In this document: piece after piece, positions 1 to 8,527 of the stretch | Position numbering within the stretch: position 1 is the first letter of the stretch | Layout of the letters: the number at the start of each line of letters is the position of its first letter | From: Candidatus Sulfuritelmatomonas gaucii | Lineage (GTDB): Bacteria > Acidobacteriota > Terriglobia > Terriglobales > Acidobacteriaceae | Direction of reading: 5' to 3' | DNA length: 52,920 nucleotides | NCBI GenBank assembly: GCA_900290245.1 | Contig: OKRB01000073.1 | Span: forward strand, 1 to 52,920 | Notes under the pieces: model-generated | What the model was told of the DNA's origin: nothing | What the model saw: the letters and a program-made list of their open reading frames with translations, nothing else | Databases searched by the model: none | Position numbers and translations under genes: made by a program

Positions 1-395
1 TCGGCACAACGGACGGTATGGATTCTGCGTTGAAAGTGATAGAACTGATTCCTCGGAATCAGGTTCGCTCTGCGAGCATGGGGACGTTGCGGACATGAAG
101 ACCCTTGGCAGATTTCAAGCTCGCCTGCCCCACGATCTGGCGAAGGCCATTGATCTAAGTTCTCCAACCCCCGGTTTGTCACCTACCCGGTAGTAACTTC
201 GCAGGAAACAAAATTGGCGCTGACGGTAGTGCACAGAATTAGCGCAAAAATCTAAGCGTGTTTTTCAGAGCGTTCACCTTATTGAACTTGGCGATCACTC
301 TAAACTTGGGGCACCCATTTCTTCTGGCATGCGCTATCCCAGGTCCCAAAATCGGGACCTGGGGCGCCCGGATTTTCGGCATTCAGGAACACGGG
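1..395. other. Left-end stretch without a recognisable gene
   Basis: No convincing coding sequence is seen in either direction. The only structured piece is a palindromic hairpin element at 338-370, just beyond the stop codon of the PilZ gene. An open frame at 258-614 on the plus strand runs over the end of the PilZ gene and has no recognisable protein features. Confidence 0.6.
338..370. repeat. Palindromic element with GGGGC(A/G)CCC tail
   Basis: A GGTCCC arm and a GGGACC arm are separated by AAAATC and followed by TGGGGCGCCC. This is one of about eight related elements in the window (near 8431, 23665, 36686, 39437, 45305, 46832 and 48491). It sits downstream of the PilZ gene on the minus strand and could fold as an RNA hairpin there. 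Confidence 0.75.
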
Positions 396-1535
396 CTAAC
401 TTTCGGAAGAGGGAGGCGCCGAAGCACGGGGCTGGTTGTCGATTACCGGGCGAGGCGCGGGGAGAAAGTCGGCCAAGTGGACGTGGGCCGATTCGATGAG
501 ATCCGGCTCGAGCTTTTCGCGCTGGCCATGGCAGTGTTGATAGAGCGCGAGGCCCAGGGGGGTGGGGGTGACATCGAAGCTGTCGGCGTGGGAATACGAA
601 CTGAAGTCGAATGATTTCTCAATCAATCCCAAGTTGAACAAATAGCCGAGATCGGTAGCATCCCTGTAAAGGTCGTTTACGCCGGTGATATCAACGATTT
701 CCTTTGGGGTGAAAACGACGGAAGCGGGGGCAGAATTCTCGAATGCCGGCGCGGCGTCCAGGGCCCGCGCACATGCGGCGGCGAAGATTTTGGCCTCGAC
801 GGGCGTGACGTGGACCAGCAAGTCGACAAGGATCTGATTGGAGTCATCGGGCTCGTCAACTGAGCAGGATGAGAGGAGGAGGCCGGTCCAAAGATCCGAG
901 GTCAGTTCATCGCGGGCCCAGGACCCTTCGCGCAGGATGCTCGCGACAAGCTTGCCGTGGGCGCGAAGGCGGCCGGCATCAGGCTCGACGGCGAGCAACT
1001 TCTCCGCGGTGAGCGCGATTTTGAAGACGGCTGCTGTGTGGTCCACGTCGAGTTGCCCGTTGAACAAAAGGATCGCCTCCCCGGCATCGGTCGGACAAAG
1101 GCGGGACAGAAAGAGGAAGGTGCGGAGGCTACGAAACATCTCCGCGACTTGATCGGGATCAGTGAGAGTGACGATCTGCTTTATGAGCACTCCCCACAGG
1201 TCCACATCCATGCCCGGAGGCAAAACAAACGCGAGCCCGATGCCGTCCTCTTCGTGGCGTACGACCTCGGCGTGAACGGAGACCTGCAACTCTGAGTTGT
1301 TTTCGGGCTCGCCTTCCTTACGAAGGATGAGGTTCATCAGTTCGCCGACGCGGGGACGCTCATCCAGGAGGAGGTAGATGCCGTAGGCGCTGATTTCTTT
1401 GATAGCGGCAGGCGTGGAGGCGGAGTCGGTCCCGTAGAGGGCCGCGAGCCCGGTTGCGGGCCGCCGCTCGGCGCGCCGCCGCTCCTCTTCGCTGGGCCTT
1501 TGCAACGCACGCTTCAAACCGCTCAGCCAAGCCAT
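396..1535 (-). CDS. PilZ-domain protein with unassigned C-terminal region
   Basis: About 379 residues. The N-terminal ~110 residues look like a PilZ domain, the usual c-di-GMP receptor: an arginine-rich RRRAERRP stretch (RxxxR-type motif) followed by EISAYGIYL, matching the D/N-x-S-x-x-G motif, and a beta-rich segment ending in GIGLAFV. The remaining ~270 residues are mostly helical in character and not recognised; near the end there is a stretch resembling a winged-helix segment (TPKEIVDITGVNDLY). The ATG at 1535 was chosen because GGAG lies 9-12 bases before it and the open frame upstream reads unlike protein. Binding of c-di-GMP is an inference from the motifs; the output is unknown. Confidence 0.8.
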   Translation of the reverse strand: MAWLSGLKRALQRPSEEERRRAERRPATGLAALYGTDSASTPAAIKEISAYGIYLLLDERPRVGELMNLILRKEGEPENNSELQVSVHAEVVRHEEDGIGLAFVLPPGMDVDLWGVLIKQIVTLTDPDQVAEMFRSLRTFLFLSRLCPTDAGEAILLFNGQLDVDHTAAVFKIALTAEKLLAVEPDAGRLRAHGKLVASILREGSWARDELTSDLWTGLLLSSCSVDEPDDSNQILVDLLVHVTPVEAKIFAAACARALDAAPAFENSAPASVVFTPKEIVDITGVNDLYRDATDLGYLFNLGLIEKSFDFSSYSHADSFDVTPTPLGLALYQHCHGQREKLEPDLIESAHVHLADFLPAPRPVIDNQPRASAPPSSES

Positions 1536-1768
1536 CGCTGAAAATCTCCAAGCTGAAGTGCCGGCGGCGCAAACGATTTGAGGGATCAGAAGGGGGAACC
1601 GGGGCGCCATTCAGGCACAGCCGTGAATACCTTCCATCCATGAGATGGTGACAACACAATAGCAGAAGCATGAGAACAAAGGCAGCGTTCGGCGGTAAAA
1701 AATGTGGGTCCGGGAAGCCGTGGGCCGGTAGTAGACTGGCGGCACCACTTTCCCAGGGGGGCCGCTCT

Positions 1769-2212
1769 ATGACTCGCACATTCGTCTTCGCCGGGCTGCT
1801 TTTCACTGTCGCCTTGCCCGCTGCCATCGCGCAATCGGCCTCCGACGCATGCTCACTGCTCACTCAGGCCCAGGTATCGGCCGCCGTGGGCGCGCAGGTG
1901 GGCGCGGGCACGTATGTGATGCCCACCTTCAAGACCACCTGCACCTGGACGGCGACGGGCAAAATCGTGACTCTGATGACCACGACGCCCGCCACGTTCG
2001 AGGCCGGCAAAACGTCTCCGGCATACAAAGTTGTGCCCGCTGGCGGCATTGGCGACGACGCCTATTACGTTGTCACGGGCGGCACCATGGTGAGTCTCAT
2101 CACCAAAAAAGGGAGCGTAGCGTTCAAAACGAGCGTCTACATCCAGCTGCCTGTCGACACGCTGGAAAACATGGAGAAGACGCTGGCTCTCGAGGTCGCA
2201 TCGAAGCTGTGA
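1769..2212 (+). CDS. Secreted small protein of unknown function
   Basis: About 147 residues. Residues 1-22 form a typical signal peptide (basic start MTRT, hydrophobic core, AIAQ cleavage region). The mature part begins DACSLLTQAQVSAAVG, a pattern seen in small exported DUF3558-like proteins, with two cysteines (DACSLL and TTCTW) that could form a disulfide. The ATG at 1769 follows a G-rich stretch (CAGGGGGG) that can serve as ribosome binding site; the frame upstream of it is not protein-like. It diverges from the PilZ gene. Function unknown. Confidence 0.7.
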   Translation: MTRTFVFAGLLFTVALPAAIAQSASDACSLLTQAQVSAAVGAQVGAGTYVMPTFKTTCTWTATGKIVTLMTTTPATFEAGKTSPAYKVVPAGGIGDDAYYVVTGGTMVSLITKKGSVAFKTSVYIQLPVDTLENMEKTLALEVASKL

Positions 2213-2564
2213 AACGCACGAGGGAAACGATGCTCCGGGAAGAAACTCGCGGAGTCGCCAGACGTTTCTGTCTCGCGGTCAGGGCTGCGGGCGTGTGCGA
2301 TTAGGATTCATGCCATTTCGCACCATAAGTTGTGCAACTGTCTCATTTCCAAACACATCGAGTGATCGCAGTCACAACTGAACATGGGAATTTCGGGTCA
2401 AATTGGGGAATAAAGTCAATAGAAAAGCGCCCGGTTTTTTGACTCAGTGATCGCACGCGAGCAAATCGGGGGTCGCAAGCGATCACAGCAAGCTTTGTTC
2501 CACTTCCACTTCTCCATTTTCAGAGCCTGCCAGAGCAATCATTCAATTCGTACCTGGGCCCACT
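2213..2564. other. Intergenic region upstream of the HipA-like gene
   Basis: About 350 bases with no coding sequence. It is less GC-rich than its surroundings and holds three copies of an 8-base GTGATCGC box (see separate entry), so it probably carries the promoter of the HipA-like gene. Confidence 0.55.
2362..2486. promoter_or_regulatory. Three GTGATCGC boxes upstream of the HipA-like gene
   Basis: GTGATCGC occurs at 2362-2369 and 2447-2454, and its inverse GCGATCAC at 2479-2486. The last two form a wide inverted repeat. The boxes lie 80-200 bases before the start of the HipA-like gene. They may be operator sites; the binding protein is unknown. Confidence 0.4.
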
Positions 2565-3446
2565 ATGTCAGATCAAAATCGAAAAAGGATCTCGGCAGTT
2601 CGATTCATTCGCAAACTGCATGACAGCTCACGAAGTGTTTTAGTGGAGGCCAGTAACGGGCTCGAATATGTGGTGAAGTGGCTGCTCAACCCGAAGAGCG
2701 CAACCGCAATCCATACCGAGGCATTGGGAGCCTCGATCTACGAGGAATTCGGCCTTCCTGTTCCTTCGTGGGCGCCAATCGAGGTTTCAAACGATTTTGT
2801 CGATGCCAATCCTTCCATGTGGTTCGAGTTGCAAGGCGGGACTGCCAAGCCGCGAAGCGGGTTCCATTTTGCATCACGCTCGCTAGACGTCGATACGTGC
2901 AGAGTGTTTGAGACTGTGCCCGAGAGCTGGCACAGCAGGATTCAAAATCGTTCTGATTTCTGGGGCGCACTGGCAATCGATGTCTGGCTTGATAGCTGCC
3001 ACAGCCGCCATGCGCTGTTTGTTGAGGATGACCAGGCCTCGAAGCTAACGGCGTTTTTCATCAGCCATGGGCACATCCAGGCTGGTCTCAATGGGCAGCA
3101 ACGGAAATCTTTCCGCCCTTACCTTTACCCTGATAGACGCATCTACGCCGCGACAGAGATGAAAGCCGCGCTTGGTTCCTGGGTTGAGCAGATTGAGACG
3201 AGAGGAAGCGCAGTATTCCTGACGGTTCTGCGCAACCTGGAGGTCGACGTGACGAAGCCGTTTGTGCGAGATTTCACAGAAAGAGTCCTCACGCGCGCCC
3301 GGTCACTGCGGAGAACCGTTTCCGCGATGGAAGCGGAATTTGCAGATGCGCACGGCAAGAAACCAGCGCGCTCGGTTCATCCGCCTGCTTTTTCGACTGC
3401 AGCTTGCGATAGCCTCACTGCCGGGAGGGCCTGCTCCACTCTCTGA
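2565..3446 (+). CDS. HipA-family kinase-like protein, catalytic residues altered
   Basis: About 293 residues. The N-terminal lobe resembles HipA-like kinases: a beta-hairpin with a lysine in YVVKWL, then a helix with an acidic residue (IHTEALGASIYEEFGLPVPSW). The C-lobe block VWLDSCHSRHALF followed by FFISHGHIQAG matches the place where family members, as I remember them, carry D-x-R and a metal-binding Asp (FIDHGH). Here these positions are His and Ser, so kinase activity is doubtful. It is a single gene with no HipB-like antitoxin next to it, so it is not an obvious toxin-antitoxin pair. The first ATG fits; no strong ribosome binding site is seen. Confidence 0.65.
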   Translation: MSDQNRKRISAVRFIRKLHDSSRSVLVEASNGLEYVVKWLLNPKSATAIHTEALGASIYEEFGLPVPSWAPIEVSNDFVDANPSMWFELQGGTAKPRSGFHFASRSLDVDTCRVFETVPESWHSRIQNRSDFWGALAIDVWLDSCHSRHALFVEDDQASKLTAFFISHGHIQAGLNGQQRKSFRPYLYPDRRIYAATEMKAALGSWVEQIETRGSAVFLTVLRNLEVDVTKPFVRDFTERVLTRARSLRRTVSAMEAEFADAHGKKPARSVHPPAFSTAACDSLTAGRACSTL

Positions 3447-3688
3447 TCCGAACTGGAACCGGCGAGAGCAGTTTGCAGAGAACAGTGAACCACTGGGTTG
3501 CCTGCCTTCAATTTTTTGAAGCTTTCTTCCGGCCGGCTTCGGCTGCGTCGCCCTGCCTGAAGCCCTTCGAGCCGGGGATCTTTAGAAGCACGGAGTTGCG
3601 GCACGGCTCATCCAAGCTTCAGCGAAAGAGGCAACGATATTTCAGCGGGGCTCATCTGTTGGCGGAGGAAGACAAGGAGGTTCGGCAA

Positions 3689-4039
3689 ATGACATTCAAA
3701 TGGTTGGCTCTTCCCGCACTCGTAATGGCAACGTGCTTAGTGAGTTCTTCCCCATCGAGGGCCTACGCGGCTGCTCCGCAGGCTTCGGGCTATGATCATG
3801 ACCAAGGGGGCTGGGACGCGCCACCGGCCGAGTTTCGCGACGTGCAGCGGCGGGGCTTTCACGATGGCATCGAGGCCGCGCGAAGGGACTTCGATCATCA
3901 TCGTCGAGCGGATGCCGACGACCACGAAGAATACCGTCATCCGCACGTGGATCACGCAGTTCGTGACGACTATCGGGAGGGTTTCCGCCGCGGATATGAC
4001 GTGGCGATGCATCACTTGATGGGACGGCCGGGCCTGTAA
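3689..4039 (+). CDS. Secreted His/Asp/Arg-rich small protein
   Basis: About 116 residues with a clear signal peptide (MTFKW, hydrophobic core, cleavage near AYA-AAP). The mature part is rich in Asp, His, Arg and Tyr and repeats a pattern: RRGFHDGIEAARRDFDHHR, then YREGFRRGYDVAMHH. Similar exported proteins with YRHP and GFRRGY motifs are, to my knowledge, common in Acidobacteriota and uncharacterised. The ATG at 3689 has AAGGAGG nine bases upstream. A strong intrinsic terminator follows at 4070-4097, so it is probably a single-gene unit. The His/Asp content would allow metal binding, but this is only a guess. Confidence 0.8.
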   Translation: MTFKWLALPALVMATCLVSSSPSRAYAAAPQASGYDHDQGGWDAPPAEFRDVQRRGFHDGIEAARRDFDHHRRADADDHEEYRHPHVDHAVRDDYREGFRRGYDVAMHHLMGRPGL

Positions 4040-4069
4040 GCACGCATGGCACGGCACAAAATGTGAAAC

Positions 4070-4097
4070 CCCAGCCTCTCGCGGGCTGGGTTTTTTT
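4070..4097 (+). terminator. Intrinsic terminator after the secreted His-rich gene
   Basis: CCCAGCC (4070-4076) pairs with GGCTGGG (4084-4090) around a 7-base loop and is followed by seven T residues. This is a textbook rho-independent terminator. Confidence 0.9.
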
Positions 4098-4138
4098 GTG
4101 ACTTATGCTCCGGTTTGTGTGGGGTGCTGTTCGGCTGC

Positions 4139-5176
4139 CTACTCCTTCTTGCCCAGCAATGCGTTCACGCGCTCGATGACCGCGAAGGCATCGGCGATGT
4201 AGACGACATCGGCTTTGCCGCGGGTCCATCCGCAATTGGGATCGAGTGAGACGGCGCGGCGCTCGCCGATGAAGCGCCAGCCGACGACGTGCGGCTCTTC
4301 GCCGTGGCAGCAGGTGGCGAGGCCCTTGGGATGACGCGGAGTGGAACCGGTTTGGCCGACCTGATTGAGATGGGTGAGGAAGGGAAGAACGGACTGGCCT
4401 TCGCCGCCCTGATCGACGAGAGATTTGCTGCTGCCGAGTGATGCGCCGGAGCGCGAGAGGAACTGAGTAATCAGGTTGGCAGCCTCTTCGACGTGGGTCT
4501 GGCCGTCGGGCTGCTTTTTCGTCCAGCCTGCGCCGGCGACGAAAAGCAACTTCGCGTCGGGGCGGATGGTTTGCTGGTCAACTTTTGGAGAACGGAAGCC
4601 GGTCACCTGCGTGCGCAGCTTCGGCAACACGGCGGTGATGGCAATCTCGTCGGGCTGCGCGTGCGGCTGGGACGGGTCGGCGACGAAGGGCGCGTGGGTC
4701 CCGGTGTCGAGCAGGAGAAACCACGGCCGTTGATCGCGGGTGATGACGGCTTCAATGCGCTGGCGGTAGAACCAGCGCGCGGCTTCGACAGATTGGGCTC
4801 CGCCGATCGCCGTGATGTGGGTATCGATGACGCCGCCGACGCGATGGGCAACCGCAGCCATGACGCGGGTGAAGCGCGAGGATTGAGGCGCGAGGACGAT
4901 GGTGGGCATTGCGGCGCGACAGAGGGCCTCGCAGGCTGCGGCGTCGGAGGCAAAGCGCGCCTGCGCGAATTCCTCGCCCGAGACGGCAAGCAGGCGCGGC
5001 GCGGCGGACTGGAGCGCTTTGGAGAGGTGTTGCGGATTCGCGGCGACGATGCCGATGGTGAGCTCCGCGCCGAGGCGCGCAGCGAGTTCGCGAGCGGTGG
5101 TGACGGCTTCAAGCGAGGCCTTGGTGAGAGCGGAGCCGGATTCGTCGGCGTGGGTGAGTACGAGGATGGATTCCAT
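4139..5176 (-). CDS. etfA: Electron transfer flavoprotein alpha subunit (divergent)
   Basis: About 345 residues, close to the normal EtfA/FixB length. EtfA with EtfB carries electrons from acyl-CoA dehydrogenases to a membrane quinone oxidoreductase. The C-terminal FAD domain is recognisable from LFVAGAGW, GASLGSSKSLVDQGG and NQVGQTGSTPRHPKGL. The usual SGAIQH and AINKDP segments are changed to CCHGEEPH and VSLDPNC, so the FAD pocket is unusual. The ATG at 5176 follows AAGGA. It is the last gene of the ETF cluster, 59 bases after etfB, and the gap holds a short GTAGCCAGTAGC-type tract. The family is firm; the effect of the changed pocket is unknown. Confidence 0.85.
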   Translation of the reverse strand: MESILVLTHADESGSALTKASLEAVTTARELAARLGAELTIGIVAANPQHLSKALQSAAPRLLAVSGEEFAQARFASDAAACEALCRAAMPTIVLAPQSSRFTRVMAAVAHRVGGVIDTHITAIGGAQSVEAARWFYRQRIEAVITRDQRPWFLLLDTGTHAPFVADPSQPHAQPDEIAITAVLPKLRTQVTGFRSPKVDQQTIRPDAKLLFVAGAGWTKKQPDGQTHVEEAANLITQFLSRSGASLGSSKSLVDQGGEGQSVLPFLTHLNQVGQTGSTPRHPKGLATCCHGEEPHVVGWRFIGERRAVSLDPNCGWTRGKADVVYIADAFAVIERVNALLGKKE

Positions 5177-5235
5177 TGTTTTTCCTTGAGCCGGTAGCTT
5201 GTAGCCAGTAGCCGGTAGCTAAGGGCTGAGAGCGG

Positions 5236-6048
5236 CTAGCTGTCTTTCCCGATCCAGGCTACGAGTTCTGCGGCGATGGAGTCAGGGGTCATGTTCTTCT
5301 CGATGCGCGTCTCGCGCTGCTGTTTGGGCAGGCTGACCGAGACGTAGCGCAGGGTGGTCGAGTCGAGCGCGGTGGTTTTGGCGCGCTGCAGAGCGGGCAT
5401 CATGGTTCGCATATTGCTCATGCCGATCTGCGGATTGTTGCGGGGTTCCGGCAAATTGCCGGTAGCCCAGCCGAGCACGGCGGGCGGACCGGCGCAGATG
5501 GAAACCTGGTGCTTCCCGCCTTCGACGCGCTCCAGGACTTCAAAGGAACCGTCGTCGCGGAGAGTGATGGCATCGACGCCCTGGAACTGGTCGGTGATGC
5601 CGAGACGCTCGCCAACGAGCTGCAGCGTGACGCCGGCGCCGCGGGAAGCCGACTCCCAGCCGCCGAAGACGAGCAGCCTGGTGCGGTCGAGGCCGGGGAT
5701 GGCGGCGATGGTGTCGGCGAGGATGGCGGAGGTGGAATGAGCATCGGGGAATCCGCCGATGGGGCCGTCGATGGGGACGAGCTCGAAGGCAACTTTTTGC
5801 GCGACGGTCATCATGACCTGTTGCAGCTTGGCCTTGGGACCGAGGGAGACGAGGTAGAGTTTGCTGGGATTTTTGGCGGCCAGAGCAGCGGCCTCGTAGA
5901 GTGCGCTTGCGGCCCAGGGGTCGAGGACGGCGGGGAGGACCATTTCGTTTTTGATTGCTGGTCCGCTCGGCGATGTGGCAGGTTCCAGCGTCTGCAGTGG
6001 GTCGGGAACAATTCCCGCGCAGACGACGATTTGGAGTGGCTGTGGCAT
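5236..6048 (-). CDS. etfB: Electron transfer flavoprotein beta subunit
   Basis: About 270 residues. The beginning (LQIVVCAGIVPDP) and the order of blocks match EtfB/FixA: an LPAVLDPWAASALYEAAAL helix, then LVFGGWESASRGAGVTLQLVGERLG, which corresponds to the nucleotide-binding segment of the family, then a beta-rich region with EVLERVEGGKHQV. It would pair with the downstream EtfA. The motif normally read DGxTAQVGP is changed, in keeping with the divergent EtfA, so both subunits seem to have evolved together. GGAG lies about 11 bases before the ATG. It is separated from the ETF-quinone oxidoreductase gene by about 500 bases of hairpin elements, so transcription of the four genes together is likely but not proven. 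Confidence 0.85.
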   Translation of the reverse strand: MPQPLQIVVCAGIVPDPLQTLEPATSPSGPAIKNEMVLPAVLDPWAASALYEAAALAAKNPSKLYLVSLGPKAKLQQVMMTVAQKVAFELVPIDGPIGGFPDAHSTSAILADTIAAIPGLDRTRLLVFGGWESASRGAGVTLQLVGERLGITDQFQGVDAITLRDDGSFEVLERVEGGKHQVSICAGPPAVLGWATGNLPEPRNNPQIGMSNMRTMMPALQRAKTTALDSTTLRYVSVSLPKQQRETRIEKNMTPDSIAAELVAWIGKDS

Positions 6049-6064
6049 TGAGTATTTGCTCCGT

Positions 6065-6129
6065 CAGGGGCTAAAGCCCACTTTCTTTTTGCGCATCTTT
6101 CGGCGCGACTCAAGTCGTGCCCTGATACA
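6065..6129. repeat. Double-hairpin element, copy 1
   Basis: A GGGGCT-AA-AGCCC hairpin is followed about 20 bases later by GGCGCGACTCAAGTCGTGCC and CTGATACAAA. Related copies lie at 6230-6292 and 45212-45280. Confidence 0.8.
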
Positions 6130-6156
6130 AACCGCTTTCTACAACAAGGTCCGGAA

Positions 6157-6194
6157 ACGCAACCGCAGGTCCTTCGCTCCGCTCAGGATGACAG
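6157..6194. repeat. CTCAGGATGACA tract, copy 1
   Basis: A CGCAACCGCAGGTCCTTCGC start and a GCTCAGGATGACAG end. Related tracts lie near 6424, 21129, 39492, 46894 and 52855; they differ mainly in the central GC-rich inverted repeat. Confidence 0.7.
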
Positions 6195-6229
6195 TTCGGA
6201 AAAACATGTGGTGCGGCATGACATTTCCT

Positions 6230-6292
6230 CAGGGGCTGAAGCCCCGATCATTTTTATTTCGTCATCGGCACGACTGAAGTCGTGCCCTGACA
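6230..6292. repeat. Double-hairpin element, copy 2
   Basis: GGGGCTGAAGCCCC, a T-rich spacer, then GGCACGACTGAAGTCGTGCC and CTGACA. Both stems are perfect. Confidence 0.8.
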
Positions 6293-6423
6293 CTTCATGC
6301 TCTTACAACGCATTTTTCGTCAAGCTCTGAAGCTTTCTCATCGTTCACCTCACGAACAGTATTACAGTGCGCTTTCCCACAGCGGCTATTCATTCCTGCA
6401 AATGAAATGTCCTATTCCATCAG

Positions 6424-6491
6424 GAAAAGCAACCGCAGATCCTTCGACTCCCTGCGTCCGTTCCGCGGACTCCGGTCGCTCAGGATGACAG
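6424..6491. repeat. CTCAGGATGACA tract, copy 2
   Basis: The start AAAGCAACCGCAGATCCTTC and the end GCTCAGGATGACAGC match copy 1; the middle contains a longer GC-rich inverted repeat (GCGTCCG...CGGACTC). Confidence 0.7.
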
Positions 6492-6556
6492 CTTGAGTTA
6501 AGGCAACTGCGTGGACGAGCCATGATGGCTGAGAGCTGAAAGCTCTTAGCAGCATT

Positions 6557-8527
6557 TCAGTTTTCTCCGCTGTGGAGGCCGCCGGAGCCGGCGCGGAAGT
6601 CGATGTTGCTGCGCTCGCCGTCGGGCGAGTGGGCGCAGTTCCAGAGGCAGGCGCCGCAGTGGACGCACTTTTCGCGCTCGAAGGCGGGAGTGCCGTCGGA
6701 GTCGAGGGTGATGGCCTGGCCGGCGCACATGGCGATGCAGGTCTTCTCTTCGCAGGCAATGCAGCGGCGTTTGTCGAGAAACACAACGTGGTCGGCGAAG
6801 CCGGGCATGGCCTGCACCTTGCCGCCAAGCAGCAGAGCGTCCTGGTGCGTGACGAGCAGTTGCCCGTCGAAGGGGATCTCGGGCCAGCCGCGCATAGAGA
6901 GCAAGGCGTCGTGGAGTGGACGGCCGTCGGCCGTGGCCAATTCGGCGGCCTGGCGGAGCTTGAGGCGGGATTGGCCATGAGTTGCGAAGCGGCGAATCTG
7001 GCTGGACGCGGGTGGAATGTGCGCGGGCAGCGAGAGGCGGCCGCGGGTGAGGCCAGCGAGCGCCATGCCGATGAGGCCGCGGAGGACGCCGCGATGAAAG
7101 CCGTTGCGCGCGTTGGCGGCTTCCTGGGCGCCGCGTTCGACGGAACTCGAACGCCGACGTTTCTCATAAGTGGCAGCGAGGTTCTGTTGCGTGAACGGCT
7201 GGCCCGCGCGGAGTAGTTCGAGGACGGAGTGGCCGAGCTGGACGCCGGTGGACCAGGCCTCGTCGACACCGGAGCCGGTGAGCATGTTGGTGGATCCAGA
7301 ACCCTCGCCGATGCGCGCGTAGCCGTCGCCGGTGAGGAAAGGCTCGCCGTGTTTGCCTGATTCCTCGAGCGACTTGGCTCCCCAGGAGCGGAGCGTGCCG
7401 CCCGCGAGGTGGCGCCACAGCGCGGGGTGCTGGATGTAGTGCTGCAGATAGCGATAGGCGGTGCGCGCGGGATCGCCGAGCCAGGAGGGGATGAAGATGC
7501 CGACGGAGGCGAGGCGATCAGGGTGCACGTATAGAAAGCCGAAGATTTCAGGCTCGGGGAAACCGAAGGTATGCCAGACGGTGCCGGGCTCGAGCTTCGA
7601 GTCTTCGGGGAGCTCGATGACGAACTTCATGCCGAGGGCCCACTCGCGGCGGGCATGGCCGGCAGGCAGGCCGAAGCGCTCGTCGAGCTTTTGGCCGACA
7701 GCGCCCACGGGGCCATCCCCGACGACGGTGAGGCGGGCGTGGACGTCCATGCCGGGCATATAGCTGTCGGCGGGAGCGCCGAGCTTGTCGACGCCCTGAT
7801 CGGCGAGTCGGAGACCGGCGACGGCGCGTGTTGCGGTGTCAGAGGACTCAGCAAAGATGGGCGCGGCGACGGGCATGCCGGGCCAGATCTGCACGAAACC
7901 GCTGGCCATGAGCTGCGAACCGACCCACTGGTTGAACTGGCCGATGGAAAGGATGAGGCCACCGTGCTTGTGAAGGAAGGCGGGCGTGAAAGGGAGCTCG
8001 AAGGCGGCATCGCGAATGCAGAAGGTGCGGAAGAGTTTGAGAACGGAGTCGGCGAGGCGGAGCGGGAACGAGCGGCGGCTGGCGCCGATGGGATCGAGGA
8101 GGTAGAGAACGCGCTCCTGCTTCACTTCCGCTGCCATGGGAATTGCGGCGGGATCGAATGCGGGAAAGCTGGCGCGAATGTTGTTGGCGCGGGAGACTAC
8201 ACCGCTGACGCCTGCGGCGAGATCGTCGGCGCGCTCGTAGCAGAGAACCTGGAGAGGCGTGCCGGGCGCGACTTTGCTTTCGAATGCGGGATCGGCGGGG
8301 TTCTGGGTCCATGCCTGCGTGAGGGTGGTAAGGAAGCCGCCGGTGGCCGGGCCGAAGCCGGCGCAGACGATGTCGACGTCCATGGAGGGGCGGTCGAGGT
8401 CGACGGTTTGGGGTGAAGGCTGAGTGGTTTCCCAGGTCCCAAAGTCGGGACCTCCACCCCCCGGACCAAGACCTGTCCGTGGGGACCCCGGACCTGGGGC
8501 ACCCATGTTGGAGTGACTCCCACTCAT
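6557..8527 (-). CDS. ETF-quinone oxidoreductase fused to a ferredoxin (FixC-FixX type)
   Basis: About 656 residues. A Rossmann FAD motif (VDIVCAGFGPATGG, residues ~52-64) begins a FixC/ETF-QO-like flavoprotein that would pass electrons from EtfAB to quinone. The C-terminal ~70 residues are a two-cluster ferredoxin: Cys 589, 592, 597, 601 and Cys 621, 624, 627, 631. In many bacteria this part is a separate protein (FixX). The start overlaps the acyl-CoA dehydrogenase stop as ATGA, which favours 8527. However, residues 8-33 are translated from a hairpin repeat (8431-8504) and are Gly/Pro-rich, so the older start may have been the ATG at 8383; no ribosome binding site is seen there. Family assignment is firm, the exact start is open. 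Confidence 0.85.
   Translation of the reverse strand: MSGSHSNMGAPGPGSPRTGLGPGGGGPDFGTWETTQPSPQTVDLDRPSMDVDIVCAGFGPATGGFLTTLTQAWTQNPADPAFESKVAPGTPLQVLCYERADDLAAGVSGVVSRANNIRASFPAFDPAAIPMAAEVKQERVLYLLDPIGASRRSFPLRLADSVLKLFRTFCIRDAAFELPFTPAFLHKHGGLILSIGQFNQWVGSQLMASGFVQIWPGMPVAAPIFAESSDTATRAVAGLRLADQGVDKLGAPADSYMPGMDVHARLTVVGDGPVGAVGQKLDERFGLPAGHARREWALGMKFVIELPEDSKLEPGTVWHTFGFPEPEIFGFLYVHPDRLASVGIFIPSWLGDPARTAYRYLQHYIQHPALWRHLAGGTLRSWGAKSLEESGKHGEPFLTGDGYARIGEGSGSTNMLTGSGVDEAWSTGVQLGHSVLELLRAGQPFTQQNLAATYEKRRRSSSVERGAQEAANARNGFHRGVLRGLIGMALAGLTRGRLSLPAHIPPASSQIRRFATHGQSRLKLRQAAELATADGRPLHDALLSMRGWPEIPFDGQLLVTHQDALLLGGKVQAMPGFADHVVFLDKRRCIACEEKTCIAMCAGQAITLDSDGTPAFEREKCVHCGACLWNCAHSPDGERSNIDFRAGSGGLHSGEN
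8431..8504. repeat. Palindromic element within the start of the ETF-QO gene
   Basis: CCCAGGTCCC-AAAGTC-GGGACC at 8431-8452, then a spacer and GACCTGGGGCACCC at 8491-8504. This is the same element family as at 338, but here it lies inside an open reading frame and is read as protein on the minus strand. Confidence 0.75.

Larger units (their letters stand above)
6049..6556. other. Repeat-filled spacer inside the ETF cluster
   Basis: About 500 bases between etfB and the ETF-quinone oxidoreductase gene with no gene of its own. It holds two double-hairpin elements and two CTCAGGATGACA-type tracts, listed separately. The elements may affect transcript stability or termination between the two halves of the cluster. 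Confidence 0.7.

Noticed and set aside
258..614. Plus-strand frame at the left end
   Set aside because: It covers the hairpin element and the end of the PilZ gene and has no ribosome binding site or motif.
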